Positions 39,608-39,808 of a stretch of 39,808 nucleotides of DNA are shown here, one piece after another. Where the stretch lies: IMG/VR virus record IMGVR_UViG_3300013108_000255, positions 1-39,808 of that record. The stretch is one strand, 5' to 3'. The DNA comes from a virus. How positions within the stretch are numbered: the first letter of the stretch is position 1; each line of letters begins with the position of its first letter. The position numbers and the translations under genes were made by a program. Under the pieces are notes generated by a model. The model saw only the letters and a program-made list of their open reading frames with translations, did no database searches and was not told where the DNA came from.

Positions 39608-39808
39608 ATGAAATACGATTTACCAATAGATTATACAAAACTGCATTGGACTGAACGCAGACAAGTTAGAGAGCAGTATGTTGAAGAGCAAGAACATAAA
39701 TGCTATTACTGTGGATGCAGTTTAAAAGAACCTGCACCTAAACACATAACAGATAAAAAAATAAATTGGAAGTTATTTCCTGTCAATTTCTTGAAATACC
39801 CAATACAC
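39608..39808 (+). CDS. Cassette 8 gene, HNH-type endonuclease-like, cut by window end
   Basis: The first 67 residues are in the window: M-K-Y-D-L-P-I-D-Y-T-K-L-H-W, then R-R-Q-V-R-E-Q-Y and H-K-C-Y-Y-C-G-C-S-L with a C-x2-C pair at 32 and 35. The opening arginine-rich helix followed by a Cys pair is like the N-terminus of HNH endonucleases, whose histidine-containing core would lie beyond the window. The start follows the shared AAAAATTATG context. The family call is tentative because the catalytic half is missing. Confidence 0.62.
   Translation, partial: MKYDLPIDYTKLHWTERRQVREQYVEEQEHKCYYCGCSLKEPAPKHITDKKINWKLFPVNFLKYPIH

Larger units (their letters stand above)
37166..39808 (+). mobile_element. 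Integron-type gene-cassette array (no integrase in window)
   Basis: Seven complete cassettes of 249-517 bp plus one cut by the window end: 37166-37490, 37491-37759, 37760-38276, 38277-38557, 38558-38806, 38807-39071, 39072-39575 and 39576 onwards. All genes are on the + strand and each is followed by an attC-like site. For the first six cassettes, G plus the first bases of the cassette is the exact reverse complement of its own R'' box (8, 10, 9, 9 by shared pattern or more, with 8 as the minimum): for example GTTATGCTC at 38806 and GAGCATAAC at 39023, or GTTGTACGC at 37490 and GCGTACAAC at 37709. This is what circular cassettes leave behind. No IntI-like gene is present here. Confidence 0.87.

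Noticed and set aside
36946-39808. Integron integrase gene
   Set aside because: No tyrosine-recombinase motifs occur on either strand; all frames in this part are small and unlike IntI. It may lie beyond the window or be supplied by the host.

Overview
The window is part of a large, AT-rich genome of a contractile-tailed (T4-like) phage infecting a member of the Bacteroidetes, most likely a flavobacterium. The phage assignment rests on a block of baseplate/tail genes followed by a RuvC-type nuclease, a DnaG-type primase, an SbcD/SbcC (gp47/gp46) pair, an RpoD-like sigma factor and an amidase endolysin. The host assignment rests on seven promoters of the Bacteroidetes form TTG-N19/20-TAnnTTTG, lipoprotein signals of the flavobacterial style (C-E-K-E-E), SprB-like adhesin repeats in a tail protein, and A-rich translation starts without clear Shine-Dalgarno sequences.

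Layout. 1-2716: accessory and virion-like genes, including two lipoproteins and an OmpA-like protein. 2818-4307: a membrane-anchored coiled-coil/TPR-like protein with its own host-type promoter. 4327-21240: a long block of structural genes, including a tail protein I-like/adhesin protein, three fibre-like proteins sharing a beta-sandwich module, and two collar-fibre-like paralogues. 21296-22313: RuvC-like resolvase and a small gene. 22314-23218: a 905-bp gap without a protein gene, holding a roughly 780-nt highly structured RNA with its own promoter, a boxA-like antitermination element at its 5' end and a strong terminator. 23219-29920: replication/recombination and regulation genes (primase, SbcD, coiled-coil protein, SbcC, YfiR-like protein, sigma factor). 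29952-36858: membrane protein, endolysin, spanin-like protein and head/virion-like proteins with putative prohead-protease sites. 36946 to the end: a small gene and then an integron-type gene-cassette array.

Two promoter classes stand out. Replication, regulation and RNA genes carry the host-type TTG...TAnnTTTG promoter. Most structural and virion-like genes are instead preceded by a TATTTAT(A/T)-rich motif, always in the orientation of the gene, including the one minus-strand gene. The phage sigma factor itself sits behind a host-type promoter, so an early-to-late switch is a reasonable inference.

The two most remarkable elements are the giant structured RNA and the cassette array. In the array, eight attC-like sites separate small same-strand genes. 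In six consecutive cassettes the bases at the 5' end are the exact reverse complement (8-10 nt, unique to each cassette) of the R'' box at its own 3' end, as expected if each was once a free circle. No integrase gene is visible, so within this window it is an attC cluster without integrase on a phage genome.
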